Assembly: GCA_041397825.1 (NCBI GenBank)
Contig: JAWKVX010000005.1
Span: 496,001-560,000 of the forward strand
DNA: 64,000 nucleotides
Direction of reading: 5' to 3'
Source: JANNSX01 sp041397825
GTDB lineage: Bacteria; Pseudomonadota; Alphaproteobacteria; Rhizobiales; Hyphomicrobiaceae
The number at the start of each line of letters is the position of its first letter. Within the stretch, counting starts at the first letter, position 1. Positions 55,229 through 63,648 of the stretch are shown here, piece after piece. The notes beneath the pieces were generated by a model, which did not search any database, was not told where the DNA came from, and saw nothing but the letters and a program-made list of their open reading frames with translations. Both the position numbers and the translations under genes were made by a program.

Positions 55229-56020
55229 TTGGCGCGGCGCATCAACTTCATAAATCCATTCGGAACACGACTCTATGACGAGATCATCGTCAAGACCTTG
55301 GGTCACTATGCAGCCGAAGGCACCGATCTCGTCGTGACGCATCTCGAGAATTGTCCGCCGGATATCGATTTCTTCTATTCCAAGCATATGATCGAGCAAT
55401 CTCTCTATGAGGCGGTCATGCGCTCGGAGGAGGAGGGCTTCGACGCGGTTGTCGTCGGCTGCCTCTATGATCCAGGCGTCCGGGTTGCCCGAGAGCTGGT
55501 CGACATTCCGGTCATCGGCCCGTTGGAGGCCGCATTCCAGATGGCAGCTTACTACGGCCATTCGACCATGGTCCTGACCGACCACCGGAAAGCGGTTCCC
55601 TATATCCGCGAGGCGGCGCAGGTCAACGGCCAGGGTCAGACGGTTCGCGGTGTCGACGCCATCGACTGGTTCGTCAAGGACATGATCGGCGACCGTGCCG
55701 CCGTCGTGCGCGACGTCGTGCGTGTGTCGAAGGAGGCCGCCCGGCGCTTCGACGCCGAGACGGTCATCATGGGCTGCACGATCATTGCGGCGATCTATCA
55801 GGAGCACCTGATGGAGGGGGGGCATCCCTCCGAAGTGCCAATCATCAATCCCAATCTGGTGGCGCTCAAGGTCGCCGAGGGCTTGGCCGATCTCAAGCAG
55901 AAGGGCAGCTATTTTGTCGCCAGGAGCGGTTTCTACATGAAGCCGACAGGACATTTTGCCGAGGAGTTCAAGCGGGCCCGCCGTATCTGGAATGCCGCCA
56001 AGCCGGACTTCAAGGGTTGA
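55229..56020 (+). CDS. Asp/Glu/hydantoin racemase family protein (copy 2)
   Basis: A 263-residue paralogue of the divergent gene at 54202, sharing 'NPFGxRLYD' at the start, 'DAVVVGCLYDPGVRVAREL' and 'ETVIMGCTIIAAIYQ'. Both active-site cysteines are present. It starts with TTG at 55229, supported by a perfect AGGAGG at 55218-55223 and by alignment with the start of copy 1. Having two copies facing away from each other suggests separate substrates or control. The exact substrate is unknown. Confidence 0.87.
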   Translation: MARRINFINPFGTRLYDEIIVKTLGHYAAEGTDLVVTHLENCPPDIDFFYSKHMIEQSLYEAVMRSEEEGFDAVVVGCLYDPGVRVARELVDIPVIGPLEAAFQMAAYYGHSTMVLTDHRKAVPYIREAAQVNGQGQTVRGVDAIDWFVKDMIGDRAAVVRDVVRVSKEAARRFDAETVIMGCTIIAAIYQEHLMEGGHPSEVPIINPNLVALKVAEGLADLKQKGSYFVARSGFYMKPTGHFAEEFKRARRIWNAAKPDFKG

Positions 56021-56055
56021 GATCACGCCGACTTCAAGACTGCCTGTTGAAATTA

Positions 56056-56073
56056 ATAGACCGATTGGTCTAT
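56056..56073. promoter_or_regulatory. Perfect palindrome, candidate TetR operator
   Basis: ATAGACC-GATT-GGTCTAT has perfect 7-base arms and lies 56-73 bases upstream of the SDR start, in a short AT-rich promoter-like stretch. It is closely related to the site upstream of the TetR gene (51580-51595). This makes TetR control of the SDR operon likely. Confidence 0.65.
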
Positions 56074-56128
56074 AGTCTGTTCCAGCGGCGGTAGGCCGCT
56101 GTCCCGATCGACGGCACAAGGAGATGCG

Positions 56129-56917
56129 ATGTCCGAGCTCGATGGTCAGGTGGGTGTCGTTACAGGCGGCGAGACAGGAATTGGCCTTGGCATTGTCGAG
56201 GCCCTGACGGCCGCCGGCATGCACGTCGTCATCGGCGGGCTGCTGGCGGACGAAGGCGCTCTGGCGGTCGCCAAAGTCAGCAAGACTGGCGGCAAGGTCG
56301 AGTTCAAGCCGACCGATGTCAGGCATCTGGCCGAGGTGAACGATCTCGTCGACAGCACCGTCGCCAGGCACGGCCGCCTGGACGTCATGGTCAACAACGC
56401 AGCGATCTTCGATGGCTTTGCGAGTTGTCTCGATACTAGCGATGCGCTCTGGGAGTCGGTCATCAACATCAATCTCAGAGGCTGCTTCTACGGGTGCCGG
56501 GCGGCGCTACGGCATATGGTGCCGAAAGAGAAGGGCAAGATCATCAATGTCGCCTCGGTTGGCGGTCTGCGTGGCGCCGCCGACGGCACCTCTTATACCG
56601 CCTCGAAATTCGCCATCGTCGGCATGACCCGGCAGATCGCTTGCGACTACGCGGAAAAGGGCATTTCCGCAAACGCCATCTGCCCCGGTGTCATCCAGAC
56701 CAACATCCGGGCCAACTCGATGAAGATCCTCGGCCCTGATGCGCCGCCCATGCGCGGCGTCGGCGCCGATCCGGACGGCTTTAAGCGACTCGTTCCCGAG
56801 CGACGCCGCGGTCAGCCCGGCGAGATCGGCAATCTCGCGGTCTACCTCGCCTCCGACAAATCAAGCTACATCCAGGGTCAGGCTATCGCCATCGACGGCG
56901 GCTGGACCGCCACCTGA
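56129..56917 (+). CDS. Short-chain dehydrogenase/reductase
   Basis: This 262-residue classical SDR has the cofactor motif T-G-G-E-T-G-I-G (residues 12-19), 'NNAA' (89-92), catalytic Ser143, Tyr156 and Lys160 ('YTASK'), and the C-terminal 'YIQGQAIAIDGGW'. It oxidises or reduces a hydroxy or keto group with NAD(P). The substrate is unknown. It is the first gene of an operon with a MaoC dehydratase, a CoA ligase and two flavoproteins. Confidence 0.92.
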   Translation: MSELDGQVGVVTGGETGIGLGIVEALTAAGMHVVIGGLLADEGALAVAKVSKTGGKVEFKPTDVRHLAEVNDLVDSTVARHGRLDVMVNNAAIFDGFASCLDTSDALWESVININLRGCFYGCRAALRHMVPKEKGKIINVASVGGLRGAADGTSYTASKFAIVGMTRQIACDYAEKGISANAICPGVIQTNIRANSMKILGPDAPPMRGVGADPDGFKRLVPERRRGQPGEIGNLAVYLASDKSSYIQGQAIAIDGGWTAT

Positions 56918-56960
56918 CTTCCGTTCCACCCTGCCGAAGCAAGCAACGAGGCCGCCCCGC

Positions 56961-57443
56961 ATGGACAGCAAAGCCATTGACGAGATCCCGATCGGACCGA
57001 ATGCGCTCTTCTATGAGGACTTCGATGTCGGCAAGTGCTGGGTAACGCCGGCCCGCACCATCACCGAAGCCGACATCGTCATGTTCGCTGCCATGACCGG
57101 CGACTACAACCCCGTCCACACCGATGCGGAGTATGCGAAGACCACACCGTTCGGAGTCCGCCTCCTGCACGGGCCGGCCGGTTTTGCGATCGCAACAGGC
57201 CTGGAGTTCCGTCTGGGCATCAAGGAAGGTACCGCGAGCGCCATGCTCGGCATGACATGGGACTTCCGTGGGCCGATTCTGATCGGCGACACGATCCGCG
57301 TCCGCGAGGAGGTCACGAGCAAGCGGGAGACGAAGAAGCCTCATCTCGGCATCGTCAACTTTCACGTAGCCATCCTCAACCAGCGCAACGAGGTGGTGCA
57401 GGACGGGGAGTGGAAGATCATGTTCCGGCGCCGGCCTGTATGA
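56961..57443 (+). CDS. MaoC-family hydratase/dehydratase
   Basis: A 160-residue hot-dog-fold protein with the R-specific hydratase motif 'FAAMTGDYNPVHTDAEYA' (catalytic Asp and His). Such enzymes hydrate enoyl-CoA esters or act as dehydratases. It is translationally coupled to the following CoA ligase (ATGA at 57440-57443), which fits work on a CoA ester made by that ligase. Confidence 0.9.
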   Translation: MDSKAIDEIPIGPNALFYEDFDVGKCWVTPARTITEADIVMFAAMTGDYNPVHTDAEYAKTTPFGVRLLHGPAGFAIATGLEFRLGIKEGTASAMLGMTWDFRGPILIGDTIRVREEVTSKRETKKPHLGIVNFHVAILNQRNEVVQDGEWKIMFRRRPV

Positions 57444-58969
57444 AGCGCGCCATGGGCGACGTCGCGGAACAGGGTACGGTCTATCGCCTGATCTCGGCCG
57501 TGGCCGGCCGACTTCCGGGCAAGACAGCGCTCATCCACGACGGGCGCTCGCTGACCTATGCCGAGCTGAAGGAGAGGATCGACCACACGGCATGGAATCT
57601 CCATGCGGCCGGCGTCGGCTATGGTGACCGTTTCGCCGTGTTCGCCGAAAGCTGCCCGGACATCTTGATCAGCTACTATGCAGCCTCGAAGATTGGTGCC
57701 GTGATGGTACCGATCAATCCAAACATGACGGCTGCCGAGGTCGGGCATGCGGCCACCCATTGCGAGGCGAATCTGCTCTATCACGACGATGCCGTCGCGA
57801 GCACTGCGGCACAGGCCCTGCCCGGGACCAAGCTTCGGCCGCTCGCCGATCTGTCGAAGCCAGGCCATGCTGCGGATGTGGGGGAGGATCCGCGGATCGA
57901 TGCCGACGACGATTGCGTCATCGTCTATACTTCCGGCTCCACCGGTACGCCCAAGGCGATCGTGCTGAGCCATCGTTCGCAGACCGGCGTACTCGCGTCA
58001 CTCGCCGAGATGTGGGGCATCACCGAGAGCGACACGACCCTTGTCGGCCTGCCGCTCGGCTACCTTTACGGACTTTCGACAGCGGCCACGACCCAACTCG
58101 CCTGCGGTGGCACCGTCGCGCTGATGCGTCGCTTCCATCCCGGGAAGGCACTTGAGGCCTTCGTCGCCTCGAGGGCGACCGTCTATCAAGGCGTGCCGAC
58201 CATGTTCTCCATGATGCTCGACTATGCCGAGCAGCAGAGGCTTGACATCGACCTTTCGGGTGTACGCGTCCTGATCTGCGCCGGCGCACCGCTGCCTGAG
58301 GAGCTGAAGAGCCGTTTTGCCACTCGCTTCGGCAAGGAGATCCAGAACTACTACGCGCTCTCCGAATGCACGCCTGTCTTCGGTTTCTATGCCTCCGACC
58401 CGGTGCCACCTCCGCCGGGCGCAGCAGGCAAGCTCGCGCCCGGTTCCTCTGCACGCATTCTCGATGCCGATGGCCGTGAATGTCCCGCAGGCACCCCCGG
58501 CGAGTTGCTCGTCAGAGCCGCAGCGACGATGAAACGCTATCACAAGGATCCCGACAACACCCGTGCCGTTCTGGTCGATGGCTGGATCAGAACCGGCGAC
58601 ATCGCGACCAAGGATCAGAACGGTTTCTACGCCATCACAGGCCGGCTCAAGGACATCATCATCCGTGGCGGTGCCAACATATCTCCGGCCGAGGTGGAGG
58701 GCGTGCTCGCCCGTCATCCGGCCGTTCAGGAGGTTGCAGTCATTGGCATGCCCGACAGGATCTTCGGAGAGGTTCCAGTCGCCTTTGTTGTCAGCCGCGC
58801 CGGACGGACCGTGACGGTCGACGAGTTGGTGACCTTTGCCGCCGAGGTGCTTGCCGATTTCAAGATCCCCCGGCAGATGCGCTTTGTCGATGAGCTTCCG
58901 TTAGGTCAAACCGGCAAGGTTGACCGAAAGGCTCTCAGGTCGCGTTGGACTTCGGAGGCGCACCCATGA
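57440..58969 (+). CDS. AMP-forming acyl-CoA synthetase
   Basis: This 509-residue ANL-superfamily enzyme has the P-loop 'YTSGSTGTPKAIVLSH', 'NYYALSECTP', 'DGWIRTGDIATKD', 'GRLKDIIIRGGANISPAEVE' and the C-terminal catalytic lysine in 'LPLGQTGKVDRKAL'. It activates a carboxylic acid through an acyl-AMP. The ATG at 57440 overlaps the MaoC stop, and the gene ends in an ATGA overlap with the next. The substrate is unknown. Confidence 0.92.
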   Translation: MKRAMGDVAEQGTVYRLISAVAGRLPGKTALIHDGRSLTYAELKERIDHTAWNLHAAGVGYGDRFAVFAESCPDILISYYAASKIGAVMVPINPNMTAAEVGHAATHCEANLLYHDDAVASTAAQALPGTKLRPLADLSKPGHAADVGEDPRIDADDDCVIVYTSGSTGTPKAIVLSHRSQTGVLASLAEMWGITESDTTLVGLPLGYLYGLSTAATTQLACGGTVALMRRFHPGKALEAFVASRATVYQGVPTMFSMMLDYAEQQRLDIDLSGVRVLICAGAPLPEELKSRFATRFGKEIQNYYALSECTPVFGFYASDPVPPPPGAAGKLAPGSSARILDADGRECPAGTPGELLVRAAATMKRYHKDPDNTRAVLVDGWIRTGDIATKDQNGFYAITGRLKDIIIRGGANISPAEVEGVLARHPAVQEVAVIGMPDRIFGEVPVAFVVSRAGRTVTVDELVTFAAEVLADFKIPRQMRFVDELPLGQTGKVDRKALRSRWTSEAHP

Positions 58970-60453
58970 ATTCAAGCGTGAGGCATGTCGTCGTGGTCGG
59001 AGGCGGCCCTGCCGGCTCTGCCGCCGCGATCGAGGTGGCTCGGCTCGGCTGCCGCGTGACTCTCGTCGACGAGCACCCCCAGTCCGCGGCGGCCATGAGC
59101 CTCGACGCTCCGTATTTCTACGGCGCGCGCTTTTCGCCGCTGCTGTCGAACGTCCGCGCCGTCGCCGAGCGCGTGCTCGGTGCCAATGAGGCGCTTATGG
59201 CCTGCGTCGAGGCGGGGGTCGAGGTGCTGACGAGCACTGTCGCCTGGGGCGTCTTCCTGGAGGGACCGACCAGCCGGCATCTGGGTGCGCCGAAAGTCGC
59301 GCTGGCCGATGACCAGCGGAGCTGGTGCCTCGACTTCGACGCGCTGATCCTCGCCCCGGGTGCCCGCGATCTGGTTCTGTCCTTCCCCGGCTGGCAGCTT
59401 CCCGGTGTCCTCGGCGTGAAGGGTGCTTCGACACTGCTCGAGAGCTATCATGCCTTCGAGGGGCGCAGGGTCTTGATCCTCGGCAGCGGAACCGCCGGAC
59501 TCGCATTCGCACGGAGCGCACGCGCCTCGGGCATCAATGTCGCCGGCGTGGTCGATCCCGCAGGCGAGATCGCGGGCGATGCCGCCCTCGCCCAGGCTCT
59601 GCAACTAGCCGGCGTCACGTTTCTCCTCGACCACGCGATCGAGCGCGCGATCGGGACCCAGGAGGTCGAGGCGGCCCGGCTGGTGCACCGAAAGAACGGG
59701 TCGCGCCAGGACATCGCCTGCGACACCATCGTCATGGCGTTTGGTCCGGTGCCCAATGTCGAGCTCGCCGCCATCGCTGGTTGCGCGCTCACCTACGACG
59801 AGATGCGCGGCGGCTGGTGCCCGGTGCTCGGCCCTGACATGCAGAGCAGCGTCGAAGGAGTTTTCGTGGTCGGCGATGGGGCCGGCATCGATGCGGTTGG
59901 GCTCCTCGACCCCGAGATCGCGATCCGAGAGGCACGCGCGGCCGCCCGGGCTGCGGCCTGCGGTGAGACAGCACCCTGCGTCCCGCCTCGGATTGCTCCT
60001 GTGACTTCCGATCGCCGCGGCGCCGCCGAGGTCTGGCTCGAGGCTCTGGTCGATGCCGCAGGTCTCGACGTCGTCGTCTGTCAGTGCGAGGAGGTGACGC
60101 GACGCGAGCTTCTCGACCTCGCGCCGCCGCGCTACCTCGGGACCAGAGGCCGGCCACCAGGAGAGGCACTCGAGACGGCGATTGCCGGCGGGCGCCTCAG
60201 CCAGGATTTGGTCAAGCGGATGACGCGCGCCGGCATGGGGCATTGCCAGGGCAAACGGTGTCGCGACCACGTCGCCATGCTGCTGGCGCGGGCGTTGGGG
60301 CTACCGCTGGCGAACGTCGCTCCGGGCACCTACCGGGCTCCCGTCCGGCCAGTGTCACTCGCGGTCATGCAGGCCGACGACGAGTCTGCAGAGTTGCGGG
60401 AGCGATGGGCCTATTGGCTGCACCCGGTCGAGGGCCCGCCTGCTGGCTTGTGA
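58966..60453 (+). CDS. FAD/NAD-binding oxidoreductase with C-terminal 2Fe-2S domain (OoxA/HcnB-like)
   Basis: A 495-residue flavoprotein with an N-terminal FAD motif 'VVVVGGGPAGSAAAIEVA', a second nucleotide motif 'VLILGSGTAGLAFARSA', and a C-terminal cysteine domain ('VVCQCEEVTRRELLDL', then 'GMGHCQGKRCRDH') typical of BFD-like 2Fe-2S domains. It resembles the large subunit of heteromeric amine or opine oxidases (OoxA) and of HcnB. It is coupled to the CoA ligase (ATGA 58966-58969) and followed 9 bases later by a DadA-like flavoprotein, the expected partner. A separate small 2Fe-2S subunit was not seen. Confidence 0.85.
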   Translation: MNSSVRHVVVVGGGPAGSAAAIEVARLGCRVTLVDEHPQSAAAMSLDAPYFYGARFSPLLSNVRAVAERVLGANEALMACVEAGVEVLTSTVAWGVFLEGPTSRHLGAPKVALADDQRSWCLDFDALILAPGARDLVLSFPGWQLPGVLGVKGASTLLESYHAFEGRRVLILGSGTAGLAFARSARASGINVAGVVDPAGEIAGDAALAQALQLAGVTFLLDHAIERAIGTQEVEAARLVHRKNGSRQDIACDTIVMAFGPVPNVELAAIAGCALTYDEMRGGWCPVLGPDMQSSVEGVFVVGDGAGIDAVGLLDPEIAIREARAAARAAACGETAPCVPPRIAPVTSDRRGAAEVWLEALVDAAGLDVVVCQCEEVTRRELLDLAPPRYLGTRGRPPGEALETAIAGGRLSQDLVKRMTRAGMGHCQGKRCRDHVAMLLARALGLPLANVAPGTYRAPVRPVSLAVMQADDESAELRERWAYWLHPVEGPPAGL

Positions 60454-60462
60454 GGAGCACCC

Positions 60463-61623
60463 ATGCCGAGAGCGGACGTCGTCGTCATCGGAGCCGGTAT
60501 CATCGGTCTGTCGACCGGCTATCGGCTCGCCAAGGCTGGCGCCAGGGTCATCGTGCTGGAGAAGGGACGAGTGGCCTACGAAGCCTCGTCACGAGCCACG
60601 GGCTTCCTTAGTCTCAGGGCGGATACACCGGGGGAATCTCCGCTCGCGCAAGCGGCCGAGCGGCTCTGGGATGGGCTCGACGACGAGCTCGGATATCCGA
60701 CGGAGTGGACGCAGAAGGGCCGGCTCTGGGTCGCGGCAAGCGACCGTCAGTGGAGGGACCTTCAAAGCGACCACAAGCTGTATGCCCGGAGCGGCATTGC
60801 GTTCGACCTGATCGATCCGGCTCGCTGCCGCGAGCTTGTTCCCGCGCTGGCTCCCACGGTCAGAGGCGGCATCTTCACGCCTCGGTCCGGTCATGCCAAT
60901 CCGCAGCGCGCCTCGCAGGCCTTCGCCTGGGCCATGCGGGACCGCGGCGGAGAGCTCCGGGAGCTGACGGCCGTCACGGGTATTCGTTCGCATAACGGTC
61001 GCGTGACAGGCGTCGATACCACCGCCGGTCCCATCGATGCCGGCGCGGTCGTCAGCTGTGCCGGACCGCAGACAACGCTGATCGGCCGAATGGTTGGCGT
61101 CAGCATTCCCGTCGCCTCCGTCCGGCTCGAGGCGATGATCACAACACCCCTCCCGCCGCTCTTCGAGGTCGCCATAGTCGCCAATGGCATCTCGGTGCGC
61201 CAGACGCGGCGCGGCAACATACACATCAACGGCGGGCCGCACGAGTGGATCGGCGTCGACATCGATCGCGAGCCAGAGAAGCCGAATACGCCCCTGTTGC
61301 GCAATATCGCGCGCCGGGCCGTCGAGCTCATGCCGTCGCTGTCGCATGCCCAGGTGCTGCGAAGCTGGGCCGGAATCGTCGAGATCACCCCGGATCAGAC
61401 GACGCTTATCGAGCGGCTCAGGGAGCCGGACGGCATGATCATCGCCACATGCTCGGGTCACGGTTTCGGCATGGCACCCAGCATGGGTGTGGCACTCGCC
61501 GAGCTGGCGCTCGAAGGCCGGACCTCGATGCCGGTCGGTTCGCTGGGGTTGGAGCGCTTCGGCGATCTGCCGGCAGACTGGCGCGAGCGGCGACGGTGGC
61601 AGCCGGGTCAGTACAACACCTGA
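60463..61623 (+). CDS. DadA-like FAD-dependent amine oxidoreductase (OoxB/HcnC-like)
   Basis: A 386-residue flavoprotein of the D-amino acid / glycine / sarcosine oxidase type: FAD motif 'VVVIGAGIIGLSTGYRLAKAG', 'GALVSCAGPQ'-like segment ('GAVVSCAGPQTTLIGRMV'), and the C-terminal FAD-binding 'IIATCSGHGFGMAPSMG'. It probably carries the catalytic site of a two-subunit amine dehydrogenase with the preceding gene. In this region substrates such as dimethylglycine, sarcosine or an amino acid from the racemases are plausible but unproven. Confidence 0.87.
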   Translation: MPRADVVVIGAGIIGLSTGYRLAKAGARVIVLEKGRVAYEASSRATGFLSLRADTPGESPLAQAAERLWDGLDDELGYPTEWTQKGRLWVAASDRQWRDLQSDHKLYARSGIAFDLIDPARCRELVPALAPTVRGGIFTPRSGHANPQRASQAFAWAMRDRGGELRELTAVTGIRSHNGRVTGVDTTAGPIDAGAVVSCAGPQTTLIGRMVGVSIPVASVRLEAMITTPLPPLFEVAIVANGISVRQTRRGNIHINGGPHEWIGVDIDREPEKPNTPLLRNIARRAVELMPSLSHAQVLRSWAGIVEITPDQTTLIERLREPDGMIIATCSGHGFGMAPSMGVALAELALEGRTSMPVGSLGLERFGDLPADWRERRRWQPGQYNT

Positions 61624-61648
61624 GCCGGCGTCGGGCCGGAGCGCCTAG

Positions 61649-62761
61649 TCAGCTGCCGCTCGTCACCGTAGTCAACTCCTCGAGGGCCTCGACATACTCG
61701 GTGAGCAACCGCTGCATGACCTGCCGCACCGACGCCTCCTCCCGCATGTCGCCGACGATCTGTCCGACCGAATAGGTCCAATAGTCGAGGCGCCTGGCTC
61801 GCTCCGCCCGGCGGAACGGATCGCCCGCAAGGATCGACTGCAATGGGAATGTCAGAGGCTTCGGCGCCCCCGGTGCATCCCAGGCCTCGTTGTAGCGCGA
61901 GCGCAGCATGCGGCCCTGCTTGCCAGTCATGGCCTTGCTGATGACGGCATCCTCGGAAGCAGCGTCGAACAGGCGTTGCTTCATTTCGGGCGAAAGCTCG
62001 CTTTCCGATGTCCCGAGCCAGATCGAGCCCATCCAGACGCCGGCCGCGCCCATGGCGAGCGCCGCGAGGATCTGAGAGCCGCGGCCGATGCCGCCGGCCG
62101 CCAGCACCGGCATGCCCCCAGCCGCCTCGACCACCTGCGGCCAGAGCACCATCGAGGAGATCGAGCCGACACTGCCGCCGGCCTCCGTGCCCTGCGCGAC
62201 GACGACATCGACGCCGGCGTTCTTCTGCCGCTCCGTATGCTTGGCGCTCCCGACGAGCGCGCCGATCTTCACGTTCTTGGCATGCGCTGCCTCGACGATG
62301 TGCTTCGGCGGCACGCCGAGCGCGCCGACGATGAAGCGCACCGGATGGCGCAGAGCGATCTCGAACTGCCGCTCGCTTTTCCTCGGTGTCATCGCCATCT
62401 TGGCGGCGTAGTCGCGCATGAAGGCGATGCGCTGGTCCTCCGGAATGCGGGGAATCCCGGCGTCGTCGAGTAGCCTGTCGGCAAAGGCGCGATGCGTCTC
62501 AGGCAGCAATGCGACGAGATCCTCGCTGCCGTCCACGTCCTCGAAGGTTCCCGGGAAGACGAGATCGACGCCATAGGGTTTGCCGCCGACCCGTTCATCG
62601 ATCCAAGCGAGCGACATCTCGAACTCCTCCGGCGTCATCCAAGCCGCGCCAAGGATGCCCATGCCGCCCGCGTTCGTCACCGCCGCGACGACGTCCCGGC
62701 AGTGTGAGAAGGCGAAGATGGGGAGGTCGATGCCAAAGTCGGCTGCAAGTCTCGTGTGCAT
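61649..62761 (-). CDS. Nitronate monooxygenase-like (NPD) flavin enzyme
   Basis: This 370-residue TIM-barrel flavoprotein shows the 2-nitropropane dioxygenase pattern: N-terminal 'DLPIFAFSHCRDVVAAVTNAGGMGILGA', central 'VVVAQGTEAGGSVGS', FMN-phosphate motif 'MPVLAAGGIGRGSQILAALAMGAAGVWMGS'. Family members oxidise nitronates, but many have other roles such as enoyl reductases. It is convergent with the flavoprotein operon and lies 5 bases after the SucD-like gene on its own strand, so it may belong to that unit. Confidence 0.87.
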   Translation of the reverse strand: MHTRLAADFGIDLPIFAFSHCRDVVAAVTNAGGMGILGAAWMTPEEFEMSLAWIDERVGGKPYGVDLVFPGTFEDVDGSEDLVALLPETHRAFADRLLDDAGIPRIPEDQRIAFMRDYAAKMAMTPRKSERQFEIALRHPVRFIVGALGVPPKHIVEAAHAKNVKIGALVGSAKHTERQKNAGVDVVVAQGTEAGGSVGSISSMVLWPQVVEAAGGMPVLAAGGIGRGSQILAALAMGAAGVWMGSIWLGTSESELSPEMKQRLFDAASEDAVISKAMTGKQGRMLRSRYNEAWDAPGAPKPLTFPLQSILAGDPFRRAERARRLDYWTYSVGQIVGDMREEASVRQVMQRLLTEYVEALEELTTVTSGS

Positions 62762-62766
62762 GTTGA

Positions 62767-63648
62767 TTAAGCCTTTCGAAGCGTTCTGAGAATACCGACG
62801 ACGTCGCCAATGGTCGCGGCGACGTGCACGCCCGCATCTCTGAGGGCTTTGGTCTTGGTCTCGTAGTCGCCGCGCCCCGCTTCGGCGATGGCACCGGCAT
62901 GGCCCATGCTCTGTCCGAGCGGCACGGAACGGCCGGAGATGAAGGCAACGACCGGTTTGGACATTCGTCCCGGAATGATCCGGGCAGCGCGCTCCTCGTC
63001 GTCGCCACCGATCTCCCCGAGCATGACGATGGCATCGGTCTCGGGATCATCCTCGTAGAGTGGGAGCAGCTCCGCGAAGGACGCCCCTCGAACGGCGTCG
63101 CCGCCAATCCCGGAGATGGTGCTGACGCCGATCCCGAAGCTCATCATCTCCGACATCACCGCATAGGCGAGCGAGCCACTTTTGGAAATGACGCCGACGC
63201 GTCCCGGCATGCAGACGTCCTCGCTGTAGTAGCCGGCCTTGCCGGTGCCCGGCGACAGCAGCCCCGTGGAGTTCGGCCCGAGCAGGATCACTTTCGCCCT
63301 CTCGGCTCTTTGCCGGAGTTCGACGGCATCGTGTAACGGCACGTCGTCGGTCAAACAGACCACCGTACTTACTCCGGCATAGATCGCCTCGATGACGACC
63401 GCTTTGACCTGCAATTGCGGTGTGAAAACGAGCAGCAGGTCGGCACCCGTCTGCTTCACGGCCTCGGCGACGCTCTCGTAAACAGGCACTGGCACAGGGA
63501 GCGGCGGTTCGATCGCCCCGGGACGCGAGGGCACGGCGCCGGCGAGTTGACGCCCGTAGCGGGTCATCTCGCCGAGCTGAAACCGGCCGCTGCGCGACTC
63601 TGCCCCATGCACGACGATACGTGTGTCTCGATCGAGGAGGATGGTCAT
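62767..63648 (-). CDS. SucD-like CoA ligase alpha subunit
   Basis: This 293-residue protein has an N-terminal CoA-binding domain ('DRDTRIVVHGAESRSGRFQ'), 'LLGPNSTGLLSPGTGKAGYY', and the active-site histidine in 'SMGHAGAIAEAG', as in succinyl-CoA or malate-CoA ligase alpha subunits. Some loop sequence differs from housekeeping SucD, so it probably acts on another acid. The ATG at 63648 overlaps the stop of the upstream beta-like gene (ATGA 63645-63648). It is a two-subunit system, unlike the fused ligase at 37976. Confidence 0.85.
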   Translation of the reverse strand: MTILLDRDTRIVVHGAESRSGRFQLGEMTRYGRQLAGAVPSRPGAIEPPLPVPVPVYESVAEAVKQTGADLLLVFTPQLQVKAVVIEAIYAGVSTVVCLTDDVPLHDAVELRQRAERAKVILLGPNSTGLLSPGTGKAGYYSEDVCMPGRVGVISKSGSLAYAVMSEMMSFGIGVSTISGIGGDAVRGASFAELLPLYEDDPETDAIVMLGEIGGDDEERAARIIPGRMSKPVVAFISGRSVPLGQSMGHAGAIAEAGRGDYETKTKALRDAGVHVAATIGDVVGILRTLRKA

